Part shown: positions 7,151-16,109 of the stretch, piece by piece
Numbering within the stretch: the stretch's first letter is position 1
Layout of the letters: each line of letters opens with the position of its first letter
Assembly: GCA_041391505.1 (NCBI GenBank)
Contig: JAWKNW010000003.1
Coordinates: 341,354-405,353 of the forward strand
Length of the DNA: 64,000 nt
From: Rhodothermales bacterium
GTDB taxonomy: Bacteria > Bacteroidota > Rhodothermia > Rhodothermales > JAHQVL01
Reading direction: 5' to 3'
Notes under the pieces: model-generated
What the model was told of the DNA's origin: nothing
The model's input: the letters and a program-made list of their open reading frames with translations, nothing else
The model's database searches: none
Position numbers and translations under genes: made by a program

Positions 7151-9970
7151 GTGAACCATACGCGTCGCGAATTCATCGCGCGCGCCGGACAGGCCGGCGC
7201 GCTGGTTGCCCTGACCCCCACGCTCCCCCGTCACCTGCTCGCCGCTCCCGAAGCGCGCCCATTCGGGGCGCTGGCGGCGGCAGACGCCCGGCTCGACGGC
7301 CTGCGCTGGCGCCTGCTCGGTCCCTTCCGCGGCGGCCGTGTCGATGCGGTGAGCGGCGTCATCGGCCGGCCGAACGAGTTCTACTTCGGCGCGGTAAACG
7401 GCGGCGTCTGGAAGTCCATCGACGCGGGACGCGTGTGGGAGCCCATCTTCGACGACCAGCCGGTCGCCTCGATCGGGGCCATCGCGGTGTCCGAATCCGA
7501 CCCCGACGTCGTCTATGTCGGCACGGGCGAATCGACCCTGCGCGACTCCGCCGGCTTCGGCAACGGCGTCTACAAATCGACGGATGCGGGCAAGACGTGG
7601 ACGCACCTCGGCCTGGCCGGCACCCAGCATATCGGCAAGATCGCGATCGATCCCCGCAATCCGGACATCGTGTTCGTCGCCGCCATCGGCTCGCTTTATG
7701 CGGCGAACGAGGAACGCGGCGTGTTCAGGAGCACCGACGGCGGCCGTTCGTGGCAGAAGGTGCTGTACAAAAATGCGGATGTCGGCGCGGTGGAGGTCGT
7801 GATCGACCCGAGCGATTCGGAGGTCGTCTACGCCGGCCTGTGGAATACCCGGCGTCCGCCCTGGTTCGTGTATGCCCCCACGAACGGCCCGGGCGGCGGC
7901 CTGTACAAGTCGACCGACGGCGGTTCGACGTGGAAGCCGATGACCAACGGCCTTCCCGCCTCCGACATCGGCCGCACCGGCATCGCCGTGGCGCCCTCCG
8001 AGCCGTCGCGCCTCTACGCCGTGGTTGATTGCCTGCTGCCCGATCCGGGCGCTGACGCCTCCTCGGGCGGCGGCCGGCGGCAGGCGCCCAAGCAGGGCGG
8101 CGTCTACCGCTCCGACGACGCAGGGGCCTCGTGGCGCCGGCTCTCCAACGACCCGGCGCTCTGGGGGCGCGGGTGGTATTTCGAGAAGATCGCGGTCGAC
8201 CCGCAGGACGCGGACATCGTCTACGTCCCGAACGTGGCGTTCAACCGCACCCTCGACGGCGGCAAGACCTGGGATGTGATTCGCGGTTCGCCGGGCGGCG
8301 ACGACTACCACCAGATCTGGATCTCGCCGGCGGACCCCAACACCATCGTCATCGCCAGCGACCAGGGCTGCGTCATCACGCACAACGCCAGGGACGCCGA
8401 CCCAATGGCCATCACCTACACGTCGTGGCTCAACCAGCCCACGGCCCAGCTCTACCACATCGCCATCGACTACCGCTTCCCGTACTGGGTGACGGGCGCG
8501 CAGCAGGACAGCGGCGCGGTGGCGGTGCGGTCCCGCGGGAAATTCGCCGAGATCTCAATGCGGGACTGGGAGCCCGTCGGCGCCGGCGGGGAAAGCGGCT
8601 ACACCTGCGGCGACCCGCTGCACCCGGGCATCATCTTCGGCGGCACCGGCGAGCGCTGGGACATCGCCCAGAACCGGCAGATACCGGACACCACGACGCC
8701 GACGAGCGCCGACGCGCCGGCGCGCACCGACTGGACCCAGCCGCTGGTGCGGTCCGAGGCCGATCAGCGGGCGATGTACTACGCCAGCCAGTTCCTCTTC
8801 AAAAGCACGGACGGCGCCAAAAGCTGGACGCAGATCAGCCCCGATCTGACGCGGGAGAACCCCGGCATTCCATCGAACCTCGACGAGGCGGCCCGCAACA
8901 ATGTCGGCAACGACCGGCGCGGCGTTATCTACACCATCGCGCCCTCCCCCATCCACACGAAGACCCTGTGGATCGGCACCGACGACGGCTACATCCAGCT
9001 CACGCGCGACGACGGCGGAAGCTGGCAGAACGTGACGCCGGCCGCCCTCACGGCGTGGAGCCGCGTCACCATGATGGAAGCCTCGCACTTCGACGTGGAC
9101 ACCGCCTACGCGAGCGTGGACCGTCACCAGTTGCAGGACTTCGACCCGTACATCTACCGAACGCGCGACCAGGGCAAGACGTGGCAGCAGATCACGACGG
9201 GGCTGCCAGCGGGGGCCTATGTGCATGTGGTGAAGGAAGACCCCGTGCGGCGCGGGCTCCTGTTCGCCGGCACCGAACGCGGCGTATTCGTCTCGTTCGA
9301 CGACGGCGACCGGTGGCAGCCGCTCCAGCTCAACCTGCCGGCCTCGTCGATGCGCGACTTCCAGATCTACGGCAACGATCTCATCGTCGGCAGTTTCGGC
9401 CGCGGCATCTGGGTCATGGACGACATCAGCCCGCTGCGCCAGCTGAGCGACGCGATCCTCGCGAGCGAGGCGCACCTCTTCAAGCCGGCGGATGCGATCA
9501 ACTACGACCAGGGCGGGGACAACGCGACGCCCCTCCCCAAGGATGAGCCGCAGGCCCAAAACCCCGGAAACGACGACCCGTGGACGGGCAGCCGGGGGCC
9601 GGCGTTTATCTACTATTACCTCAGGGAGGATGCGACCGGACCGGTGAACCTCGAGGTGCTCGATGCGAGCGGCGAAGTCGTCGCGACGTTCGGCGAGCCG
9701 GCCGATCGGCCGGCGGGCCGGCAGCCTTCCGGTCTGCCTCGCACGTCGCCGCAGTGGCGCGTGCCGGCGGAGCCGTTCGGCACGCGCGCCGGCCTGCATC
9801 GCGTCGTGTGGAGCCCCGTCATCCCCGGCCGGCGCGGCGGCGACGGTGAGGCCGGCACCGAGGCGCGCCTCCTCACGGGCGCCTTTACGGCGCGCCTTCG
9901 CGTCGGCGGCACGACCTACGAACAGCCGTTCACGGTGAAGCCGGATCCCCGGGAGCTATCGGGCTATTGA
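7151..9970 (+). CDS. Tat-exported BNR/VPS10-type beta-propeller protein
   Basis: I chose the GTG at 7151 because the protein then begins with a Tat signal (VNHTRREFIARAGQAGALVA); the open frame continues upstream to 6803 without recognisable protein. It encodes about 939 residues. Many Asp-box/BNR-like units are visible, such as GVWKSIDAGRVWEPIF, GVYKSTDAGKTWTHLG, GVFRSTDGGRSWQKVL and GLYKSTDGGSTWKPM, which build sortilin/VPS10-type or exo-sialidase-like propellers. The C-terminal part (from about residue 790) is a beta-domain with proline-rich linkers. Proteins of this class occur widely in Bacteroidota and Acidobacteriota and are often annotated as glycosyl hydrolases, but the substrate is not established. 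No catalytic residues can be assigned. A TATATTGG element at 7055-7062 could belong to its promoter. Confidence 0.88.
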   Translation: MNHTRREFIARAGQAGALVALTPTLPRHLLAAPEARPFGALAAADARLDGLRWRLLGPFRGGRVDAVSGVIGRPNEFYFGAVNGGVWKSIDAGRVWEPIFDDQPVASIGAIAVSESDPDVVYVGTGESTLRDSAGFGNGVYKSTDAGKTWTHLGLAGTQHIGKIAIDPRNPDIVFVAAIGSLYAANEERGVFRSTDGGRSWQKVLYKNADVGAVEVVIDPSDSEVVYAGLWNTRRPPWFVYAPTNGPGGGLYKSTDGGSTWKPMTNGLPASDIGRTGIAVAPSEPSRLYAVVDCLLPDPGADASSGGGRRQAPKQGGVYRSDDAGASWRRLSNDPALWGRGWYFEKIAVDPQDADIVYVPNVAFNRTLDGGKTWDVIRGSPGGDDYHQIWISPADPNTIVIASDQGCVITHNARDADPMAITYTSWLNQPTAQLYHIAIDYRFPYWVTGAQQDSGAVAVRSRGKFAEISMRDWEPVGAGGESGYTCGDPLHPGIIFGGTGERWDIAQNRQIPDTTTPTSADAPARTDWTQPLVRSEADQRAMYYASQFLFKSTDGAKSWTQISPDLTRENPGIPSNLDEAARNNVGNDRRGVIYTIAPSPIHTKTLWIGTDDGYIQLTRDDGGSWQNVTPAALTAWSRVTMMEASHFDVDTAYASVDRHQLQDFDPYIYRTRDQGKTWQQITTGLPAGAYVHVVKEDPVRRGLLFAGTERGVFVSFDDGDRWQPLQLNLPASSMRDFQIYGNDLIVGSFGRGIWVMDDISPLRQLSDAILASEAHLFKPADAINYDQGGDNATPLPKDEPQAQNPGNDDPWTGSRGPAFIYYYLREDATGPVNLEVLDASGEVVATFGEPADRPAGRQPSGLPRTSPQWRVPAEPFGTRAGLHRVVWSPVIPGRRGGDGEAGTEARLLTGAFTARLRVGGTTYEQPFTVKPDPRELSGY

Positions 9971-9982
9971 CGCATGCCCCCG

Positions 9983-10543
9983 CTACTCGAGGGCCCAGTC
10001 CGGCACGGGGGTTTCGGCGTCGAACAATTCGTCGACGTAATAGGTACGCCGCGGGCGGGCGTTGCCGGCGTAGATGCCTGCCAGATTTCCGCTGACCATG
10101 AGGCTCGATCGGCTGTTGTTGGGCAACAGGTCGTCGCGATGAAACCGGTCCAGCACCATATGCCCCAGCTCGTGAAAGATCAGCGCTTCGTTGTCCTCGA
10201 CCGGACGCGTCGTCCAGCACCGTTCGTTGACGACGATCGAGATGGTCCGAGACGTCGATTGCGGGTCGGCATACCACGGCGCCAGACCGCATAGGGAGCG
10301 TCCTTCGTAGAGGATCTCTTCCTCGATCTTGAAGACGACCGTGGCCATGGATGCCGACACGTCGATCCCGCGCATGCCGGCTTCCTGGACGAAGGCCGCG
10401 GCGTGCTCCTGAATCTCGGCCATGAAGTCGCGCTCGGGCTCGTCTTTCTCCTCGAACACGCCGCAGCCGGCGAACGCCAGGATCAGCAGCGCGAGCACGC
10501 CTCGTTGTATGGGGTTCATGGGATGCATCGGATTCCCGTTCAT
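9983..10543 (-). CDS. Lipoprotein with a HExxH zinc-protease-like motif
   Basis: The ATG at 10543 is preceded by AAGGGA at a good distance, so I prefer it to the upstream start at 10600. The resulting 186-residue protein has a lipoprotein signal (GVLALLILAFAGCG) with the lipidated cysteine near residue 27. A central FHELGHMVLDRFHRDDLL segment contains HELGH, the zinc-binding motif of gluzincin/metzincin-type metallopeptidases, in a helix followed by acidic residues. No standard peptidase family name is certain. It could be an active envelope protease or a binding relic. It is convergent with the BNR gene, which ends 12 bases away. Confidence 0.78.
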   Translation of the reverse strand: MNGNPMHPMNPIQRGVLALLILAFAGCGVFEEKDEPERDFMAEIQEHAAAFVQEAGMRGIDVSASMATVVFKIEEEILYEGRSLCGLAPWYADPQSTSRTISIVVNERCWTTRPVEDNEALIFHELGHMVLDRFHRDDLLPNNSRSSLMVSGNLAGIYAGNARPRRTYYVDELFDAETPVPDWALE

Positions 10544-10948
10544 GAGTTCCCTTCGTCTCGGCGCCCCGGACGGCGCGCTGTAGCAGGTCGGTGGCGTCAA
10601 AAGACGTTCTTACAGGAAAATCCCGCATCCCGCATCGGTTCGATGTCTAAGTACCGTGCGCGTCCCACCTCACGCTCCGTCGTAACGTCGCCGGCCCGCT
10701 CAGGGTCATGAGGCTGGACGCCGTTCGGCCTATCTGCATAAAAAAACTCCCTGGCGACAGAAAGGCGTCGTCGCCAGGGAGGCGTGTACAGAGCGTATTG
10801 GTTTGGCGCAGGACGATGCGCCGCCGGATGCGCGTGGAGGTGTCGGGCTCACGAGATGGAGCCGGCGCGCGGTGACGTGGTTTGGAGCAATAAAGACAAG
10901 AACGGCGCACGCTTCAGGAGCGCCCGTGGGCGCCTTCCGAACAACGGC
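10544..10948 (-). other. Gene-free stretch with one intrinsic terminator and a short heptamer run
   Basis: It holds the intrinsic terminator at 10740-10781 for the small gene on its right. A short run of period-7 units (GAAAATC, CCGCATC, CCGCATC) lies at about 10614-10634, related to the larger arrays elsewhere in the window. The remaining DNA should contain the promoter of the lipoprotein gene, which I could not identify. Confidence 0.6.
10740..10781 (-). terminator. Rho-independent terminator, minus strand
   Basis: A perfect 12-base inverted repeat (CTCCCTGGCGAC at 10747-10758 with GTCGCCAGGGAG at 10770-10781) encloses an 11-base loop. Read on the minus strand, the stem is followed at once by seven T residues. 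It lies about 170 bases after the stop of the 42-residue membrane protein gene, the only minus-strand gene it can serve. Confidence 0.88.
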
Positions 10949-11077
10949 CTACGCTTCCTTGAGGCATTTCCTGAACGCCAGACCCGCGATAAGCGCGGCC
11001 GTACCCCATACGATGGTCGCATAGAGCATCTGGGAGTCGAGGCTGGTCAGGGCATTGATGATGTATGAGAGCGTCAT
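10949..11077 (-). CDS. Small single-span membrane protein of 42 residues
   Basis: A short reading frame starts at the ATG at 11077 and ends with TAG at 10949. Its start is preceded by AGGAGGTGA, the best Shine-Dalgarno sequence seen in the window, seven bases from the ATG. The 42-residue product (beginning MTLSYIINALTSLDSQ) has one hydrophobic segment (MLYATIVWGTAALIAGLAF) and a basic tail RKCLKEA, consistent with an inner-membrane protein with a cytoplasmic C-terminus. It has its own downstream terminator (10740-10781) and an inverted repeat in its upstream region (11184-11215). No function or family is recognised. Strong translation signals and isolation argue that it is real. Confidence 0.72.
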   Translation of the reverse strand: MTLSYIINALTSLDSQMLYATIVWGTAALIAGLAFRKCLKEA

Positions 11078-11637
11078 GGCAATCACCTCCTGTGAGGTTG
11101 ATGTCGGGATGGCACAAAAGGCACATGAAGTACCTCATTGGTAAGCCTAAGTTACCTTAAGCGTGTGCGTCAAAAATCACCTGATTGTCACAGGACTCCA
11201 CGATTCTGTGTCAATTCTTTGACGTGTTTTGACGTACAGACCGGTGCGCCTGCACACGGCATGCCGAAAAAAACATGCGCCAGAGCTTGTCATCCATCCG
11301 CGCCGTCGCCGGCAGATTTCCGCGCGCGCAAGGTCGTTCATAGGGGGTGCCGTACCGCATCGGGGGTCTTCGCCCCGAGTTGTCAACATCATTTTACATC
11401 TTGATTCGATGCCGGCATGTATCTTTAGGCACCTCAATCCCCATCGCAATCACCTCATCAAGACCGATCACGAGCGGCCGGCGCCGGCGTTGCAACCCGC
11501 CTGCGAACGCGCCGCTGCAACCGTAGTCATCAGCGGCGCGTACATCCACGACCGCCCAACCGGTCCGACGCTCCATCGCCTACCCGCATGGTGGACGTCA
11601 GGAAAACGCGCTCGCTGTGCCGTTTGACCCATTCGTC
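11078..11637. other. Divergent intergenic region with operator-like repeat
   Basis: This 560-base stretch separates the small membrane protein gene (left, minus) from the M23 peptidase gene (right, plus). I see no credible gene in it. It contains the inverted repeat at 11184-11215 and relatively AT-rich patches. TTG at 11401 followed after 16 bases by TATCTTTAG (11420-11428) resembles the Bacteroidota TAnnTTTG -7 element and might serve the M23 gene, although the spacing is shorter than usual. Confidence 0.5.
11184..11215. promoter_or_regulatory. Operator-like inverted repeat
   Basis: ATTGTCACAG (11184-11193) and CTGTGTCAAT (11206-11215) form a 10-base inverted repeat with one mismatch and a 12-base spacer. 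The centres are 22 bases apart, about two helical turns, a geometry typical of dimeric regulator sites. It lies about 107 bases upstream of the small membrane protein gene start. The cognate regulator is unknown. Confidence 0.4.
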
Positions 11638-13008
11638 ATGATGATGCTGACACCTGGATCGCAGACCGTTCGAGGCTTCTATCACCTGGTATGCGCCGCC
11701 GGACTGGGGCTCGTGCTGGCCTCCGGATGCGCCAACGAACGCGTGGTTCGTGGCGTACAGAACCTCCATCAAACCCCGTACGACGCCTACGTCGATGCGC
11801 TCCGCACGGCGCATCTCGACGGCACCGCCCTCGGGCGCACGTGGATCGACGCCGGCTCCGAAGCCGTTTCCGCCCCGCTTGCCATCGAATCGCCGTACCA
11901 GGAAGTAGGCTTTCTCGACCCCCGCGAAGTCACCGCCCGCGCCTACCAGATCCACCTGTACCAGGGCCAGCGCCTCGACGTACAGATCGCCCTGCAGGCC
12001 AGCGACTCCGCCATCGTATTCGTCGATCTGTTCGAAGTGCCGGAAGATTCTTCCGCCGGCCTGCGGCACGTCGCCATCGCCGACAGCACCAACCGGCTGA
12101 TCGTCGAGGCCCGGGAAGATCTGTCCTACGTCCTCCGCCTGCAGCCCGAGCTGCTTCGGGGCGGGCGATACACGGTGGATATCACCGTCGACGCCTCGCT
12201 CGGTTTTCCGGTTGCCGGCCGAGGCCGGTCGGCCGTGCAGAGCCTGTTCGGCGCCGACCGCGACGGGGGCCGGCGTTCGCATGAGGGGGTGGATATCTTC
12301 GCCCCGCGCGGCACCCCGGTGGTCGCGATCTCTCCGGGCTATGTGGCGCGGATCGACGAGACGACCATCGGAGGGAAGGTCATCTGGGTGCGGGATGCGA
12401 TGCGCAACCAGGCCTATTATTATGCCCACCTGGACCGGCAGCTAGTCGAGCCCAACACGCGGGTCGAAGCCGGCGATACGCTCGGAACGGTCGGCAACAC
12501 GGGCAATGCGATCAGCACGCCGTCGCATCTGCATTTCGGCATCTACACCACCCGCCGCGCGGTCGACCCCCTGCCGTATATCAACCCGATGCAGAACGCT
12601 CCCCTGACGCTCGCGGCGGACACGTCGCGCCTGGGTGAGTGGGCGCGCGTCACGGCGAGCCTCGCGTTCCTCCGCGCCGCGCCCCAGCCACGCGCCGACA
12701 AGCGCTACGAGCTGCCGCGCAACACGGCGCTGCGCCTCCTGGCCGGCAGCGGCGACTGGTACCGCGTGGCGCTGCCCGACGGCGAAGAAGGCTTCATCCT
12801 CGCCCACCAGATCGAAACGGCCAGCGAACCAATCCGCAGCCTCGAGATCGCCGAGGGCCTCCCCATCCGGCGCGCGGCGACTTCCACCTCGTATCCCATC
12901 GACAGCGTGCGCGTCGCCAGTCAGCTCCCGGTCTTCGGGGAGTTCGGCGGCTACCTCGGCGTGACCGCGCCGAGCGGGCGCACAGGATGGATCGAATTCA
13001 CCGAGTAG
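11638..13008 (+). CDS. M23 (LytM) peptidoglycan endopeptidase lipoprotein with SH3-like repeats
   Basis: A lipoprotein signal (GLGLVLASGC) is followed by a beta-rich domain (about residues 80-190), then an M23 zinc-peptidase domain. The metal site is visible: SHEGVDIFAPRG (His and Asp ligands) and SHLHFGI, with an intervening YYYAHLDR segment. The last 120 residues hold two SH3-type segments (ARVTASLAFLRAAPQPRADK and the terminal TAPSGRTGWIEF). M23 enzymes cleave peptide cross-links in peptidoglycan, acting in the periplasm. The start is ambiguous between ATG codons at 11638-11646 and a GTG at 11617, which has AGGA about 13 bases upstream. It is followed by the M16 peptidase genes but spaced 128 bases from them. 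Confidence 0.9.
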   Translation: MMMLTPGSQTVRGFYHLVCAAGLGLVLASGCANERVVRGVQNLHQTPYDAYVDALRTAHLDGTALGRTWIDAGSEAVSAPLAIESPYQEVGFLDPREVTARAYQIHLYQGQRLDVQIALQASDSAIVFVDLFEVPEDSSAGLRHVAIADSTNRLIVEAREDLSYVLRLQPELLRGGRYTVDITVDASLGFPVAGRGRSAVQSLFGADRDGGRRSHEGVDIFAPRGTPVVAISPGYVARIDETTIGGKVIWVRDAMRNQAYYYAHLDRQLVEPNTRVEAGDTLGTVGNTGNAISTPSHLHFGIYTTRRAVDPLPYINPMQNAPLTLAADTSRLGEWARVTASLAFLRAAPQPRADKRYELPRNTALRLLAGSGDWYRVALPDGEEGFILAHQIETASEPIRSLEIAEGLPIRRAATSTSYPIDSVRVASQLPVFGEFGGYLGVTAPSGRTGWIEFTE

Positions 13009-13136
13009 GCGCGCGAAACCGCCCGTCGCAACCTCGGAGGCCCGTCGCCCGTACGCAGGCTCAACGCGTCCGGCTCCAACTACACGACATCCACCGGACG
13101 CCGCCGCAGGTGGCTCATCATCCAACCTCGACTTCC

Positions 13137-14528
13137 ATGCGTTTCTCTCTCGCTGCGGGCGCGCTCTTCGTGAGCGTCGCCCTTTCGGCCTGTTCCCCCT
13201 CCGACGAGGCGCCGGCGCCATCGACCTACCAGGTGCCGGTCAGTTACCATAAGCTCGACAACGGGCTCCGCGTCGTGCTCTCCCAGGATAAGACGGCGCC
13301 GACCGTAGTCGTGGCCGTCTACTACAACATCGGCTTCCGCAACGAGCCGCGCGACCGCACCGGCTTCGCCCATCTCTTCGAACACATGATGTTCCAGGGC
13401 TCGGAAAACCTGGGCAAGATGGAGTTCGTGTCCCTCGTGCAGAACAACGGCGGCGTGCTCAACGGATCGACGCGGTTCGACTTCACGAATTACTTCCAGA
13501 TCGTGCCGGCGCACAAGCTGGAGACCATCCTCTGGGCCGAGGCGGACCGCATGAAGGGCCTCGCCGTCACCCAGGAGAACCTCGTCAACCAGCAGGACGT
13601 GGTGAAGAACGAGGTCCGCGTCAATGTGATCAACCAGCCCTACGGCGGTTTCCCGTGGCTGGACATGCCGCAGTACGCCAACGAAAACTGGCACAACGCC
13701 CACAACTTCTACAGCGAGATGGGCGACCTCGAGGCCGCGACGCTGGAAGACGTGCAGGCGTTTTTCCACACCTTCTACGCCCCCAACAACGCGGCCCTCG
13801 TGATCGTGGGCGACTTCGAGGAGGCGCACGCGATGGAGCTGGTCCGCACCTACTTCGCCGACATCGAGCCCTCCGACCTGCCGGCCATGCCGGACCTCAC
13901 CGAGCCCCGGCAGACCGCGGAGAAGCGGGCCAGCAAAACCGACAAGCTGGCCCAGCGGCCGGCGCTGGCCTTCGCCTACCACATGCCCGAGCGCAACACG
14001 CCTGAATATTACGCCATGGGCCTGATCGACCAGATCCTGCTCCAGGGCAACGACAGCCGGATCCGCCAGGAACTCGTCAAGAACCGGGGCCTGACGGGCA
14101 GCGTCGACGGCGGCATCAACCTGATCGGCAACATGTTCAACTACAACGGGCCGATGCTCTGGGTGGGCTCGCTCTTCCACGACTCGAACGTACCGGGCGA
14201 CTCGATCATCGCCGCACTCGACGCGGTGATCGCGGACCTTACGGCGAAGGAAGTGGACCAGGAAACCCTGGACCGCGCCGTCGTCAAGATGCGCTCGAAC
14301 CTCTACGACGCCGCCGGCGACTTCTTCGGCTTCGGCCGGGCCGACCTGCTGGCCTCGTTCGCGTTGTTCGACGACGACCCGTCGCGCATCAACGACCTCG
14401 AGGCGGAGTTCCGGAAGGTTACCCCCGAACTCCTGCTCAAAACGGCGCGCGAATACCTGAGTCCGACGAACCGCACGGTCCTCTCCGTCGAGCCGGCGTT
14501 CGAATCGCCCCAGAAACCTACGGGCTGA
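13137..14528 (+). CDS. Catalytically competent M16 zinc peptidase, lipoprotein
   Basis: The ATG at 13137 gives 463 residues beginning with a lipoprotein signal (VSVALSACS, Cys19). The inverted zinc motif HLFEH (His79, Glu82, His83) and the distal ligand Glu159 in VVKNEVRVN, 77 residues later, complete the M16 active site. Two M16 domains follow in the usual bilobal arrangement. M16 enzymes (pitrilysin/processing-peptidase family) degrade small peptides inside a closing chamber. The next gene encodes a second M16 protein lacking the metal site, so the two probably form a heterodimer on the periplasmic side of a membrane. The long open frame upstream of 13137 is a shadow of the M23 gene. Confidence 0.93.
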   Translation: MRFSLAAGALFVSVALSACSPSDEAPAPSTYQVPVSYHKLDNGLRVVLSQDKTAPTVVVAVYYNIGFRNEPRDRTGFAHLFEHMMFQGSENLGKMEFVSLVQNNGGVLNGSTRFDFTNYFQIVPAHKLETILWAEADRMKGLAVTQENLVNQQDVVKNEVRVNVINQPYGGFPWLDMPQYANENWHNAHNFYSEMGDLEAATLEDVQAFFHTFYAPNNAALVIVGDFEEAHAMELVRTYFADIEPSDLPAMPDLTEPRQTAEKRASKTDKLAQRPALAFAYHMPERNTPEYYAMGLIDQILLQGNDSRIRQELVKNRGLTGSVDGGINLIGNMFNYNGPMLWVGSLFHDSNVPGDSIIAALDAVIADLTAKEVDQETLDRAVVKMRSNLYDAAGDFFGFGRADLLASFALFDDDPSRINDLEAEFRKVTPELLLKTAREYLSPTNRTVLSVEPAFESPQKPTG

Positions 14529-14597
14529 GCCGGGTGCGGCGCCCTGGCGCGCCACCCGTGTCCTTCCCAGTTAGCGAACCCCATTTCCAGAACGATC

Positions 14598-15983
14598 ATG
14601 CTCCGCCTTTCCACGCTCGGGCTCCTGGCCCTCGGCCTCGTCGCCACGCCCGCACTCGCCCAGAAGCAGACTCCGCCTCCGGGCGACCCGCCGCGCGACT
14701 TCGTCCTACCGGCGAAATCCGAACTCACCCTGAGCAACGGCCTCGTCGTGACGCTCATCCCCTACGGCACGCTGCCCAAAGCCACCGTGCAGCTGATCAT
14801 CGACGCCGGCAACGCCGATGAGGGCGCAAACGAGATCTGGCTGGCCGATCTCCTCGGCGATCTGATGGAAGAAGGCACGAACAGCCGCTCCGCCGAAGAC
14901 ATCGCCGCGGAAGCCGCGCGGATGGGCGGCGAGATCAACATTGGCGTCGGGCTGGACCAGACGTCGATCGCGGGCGACGTGCTGAGCGAGTTCGCGCCGG
15001 ACATCCTTGCGCTCATCGCCGACATCGCACAGAACCCGAGCCTGCCGGGCAGCGAGATCGATCGCCTCAAACGCGATCGCGTGCGCGAACTCAGCATCCA
15101 GAAAACCCAGCCGCAGGCGATCGCCCTGGCCGAGTTTCGCAAGGTGATGTACGGCGAACATCCCTATGGCCGCATCTTCCCGACGGAAGCGATGGTCGAG
15201 GGCTACACCATCGAGCAAGTCCGCGCCTTCTACAACACCCATTTCAACGCCTCGCGCGCGCGGCTCTATATCGCCGGCGTGTTCGACGAGCAGGCGGTCC
15301 GCTCGGCGGTCGAAGCCGCGTTCGGCAAGTGGAAGGGCGGCATGGAGTCCTCGCGTGAGCTGCCGACGCCGAGGTCGCAGCGCGAGGTCTACATCGTCGA
15401 CATCCCTGGCGCCGCCCAATCGAATGTCTACATCGGCCTGCCCACCATCGACCCGTCGAATCCGGATTATATCCCGCTGCTGGTCACCAATTCGCTGCTG
15501 GGCGGCTCCTTCGGCTCGCGCATCACGCGCAACATCCGTGAGGAAAAGGGCTACACGTACTCCCCGTTCAGCTCGGTATCCGTCCGCTACCGCGATGGCT
15601 ACTGGGTGCAGACGGCGGCGGTCACGACCGATGTGACGGGGCCGGCGATCAAGGAGATTTTTTACGAGATCAACCGCCTCCAGCAAGAGCCGCCGAGCGC
15701 CGAGGAGCTGGATGGCATCAAGAACTACATGGCCGGCACGTTCGTCCTGCAGAACTCATCGCGGCAGGGCATCATCGGCCAGATCAACTTCCTGAACCTC
15801 CACGGCCTGCCGGACACCTACCTGTCCACCTTCGTCGAGCGCATCCACGCCGTCACCCCGGACGACGTGCAACGCATCACGCAGACCTACCTGCGGGACG
15901 AGGACATGCTCATCGTCATCTCGGGCGATCGCAAGGCCATCCAGAGCCAGGTCGCCGGCTTCGGCCCCATCGCGAGCGACTGA
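14598..15983 (+). CDS. M16-family subunit lacking the zinc-binding motif
   Basis: It encodes 461 residues with a Sec signal (LLALGLVATPALAQ). The fold is M16, but the position of HxxEH reads DLLGD (Asp84, Gly87, Asp88), so it cannot hold catalytic zinc in the usual way. The arginine/tyrosine segment ITRNIREEKGYTYSPF, used by the non-catalytic partner of two-subunit M16 enzymes to bind the substrate backbone, is intact. It begins 69 bases after the active subunit gene on the same strand. A period-7 repeat array starts immediately after its stop codon and ends just before the converging hisI gene. Confidence 0.92.
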   Translation: MLRLSTLGLLALGLVATPALAQKQTPPPGDPPRDFVLPAKSELTLSNGLVVTLIPYGTLPKATVQLIIDAGNADEGANEIWLADLLGDLMEEGTNSRSAEDIAAEAARMGGEINIGVGLDQTSIAGDVLSEFAPDILALIADIAQNPSLPGSEIDRLKRDRVRELSIQKTQPQAIALAEFRKVMYGEHPYGRIFPTEAMVEGYTIEQVRAFYNTHFNASRARLYIAGVFDEQAVRSAVEAAFGKWKGGMESSRELPTPRSQREVYIVDIPGAAQSNVYIGLPTIDPSNPDYIPLLVTNSLLGGSFGSRITRNIREEKGYTYSPFSSVSVRYRDGYWVQTAAVTTDVTGPAIKEIFYEINRLQQEPPSAEELDGIKNYMAGTFVLQNSSRQGIIGQINFLNLHGLPDTYLSTFVERIHAVTPDDVQRITQTYLRDEDMLIVISGDRKAIQSQVAGFGPIASD

Positions 15984-16104
15984 GGGGGTGAGGGTTTGAG
16001 GTTCAAGGTTTGAGGTTCAAGGTTTGAGGTTCAAGGTTTGAGGGATTTGACGGGGGACCTGGCGGGGGGATAGGGCCTATGCCCAACCTTGAACCTTGAA
16101 CCTC
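15984..16104. repeat. Heptanucleotide tandem array with inverted arm (RAGGTTY type)
   Basis: Directly after the M16 stop codon the spacer reads in units of seven: GGGGGTG, AGGGTTT, then GAGGTTC and AAGGTTT alternating three times (15998-16039), then GAGGGAT. After a 35-base GC-rich middle part, CCAACC-TTGAACC-TTGAACC-TC (16083-16104) is the reverse complement of the first arm, so a long hairpin can form. It separates converging genes and could act in transcription termination. Confidence 0.9.
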
Positions 16105-16109
16105 CCCCC

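Noticed and set aside
6836..8458. A 540-residue minus-strand frame across the BNR protein start
   Set aside because: It overlaps the sigma gene and the BNR gene, both well supported, and has no domain of its own.
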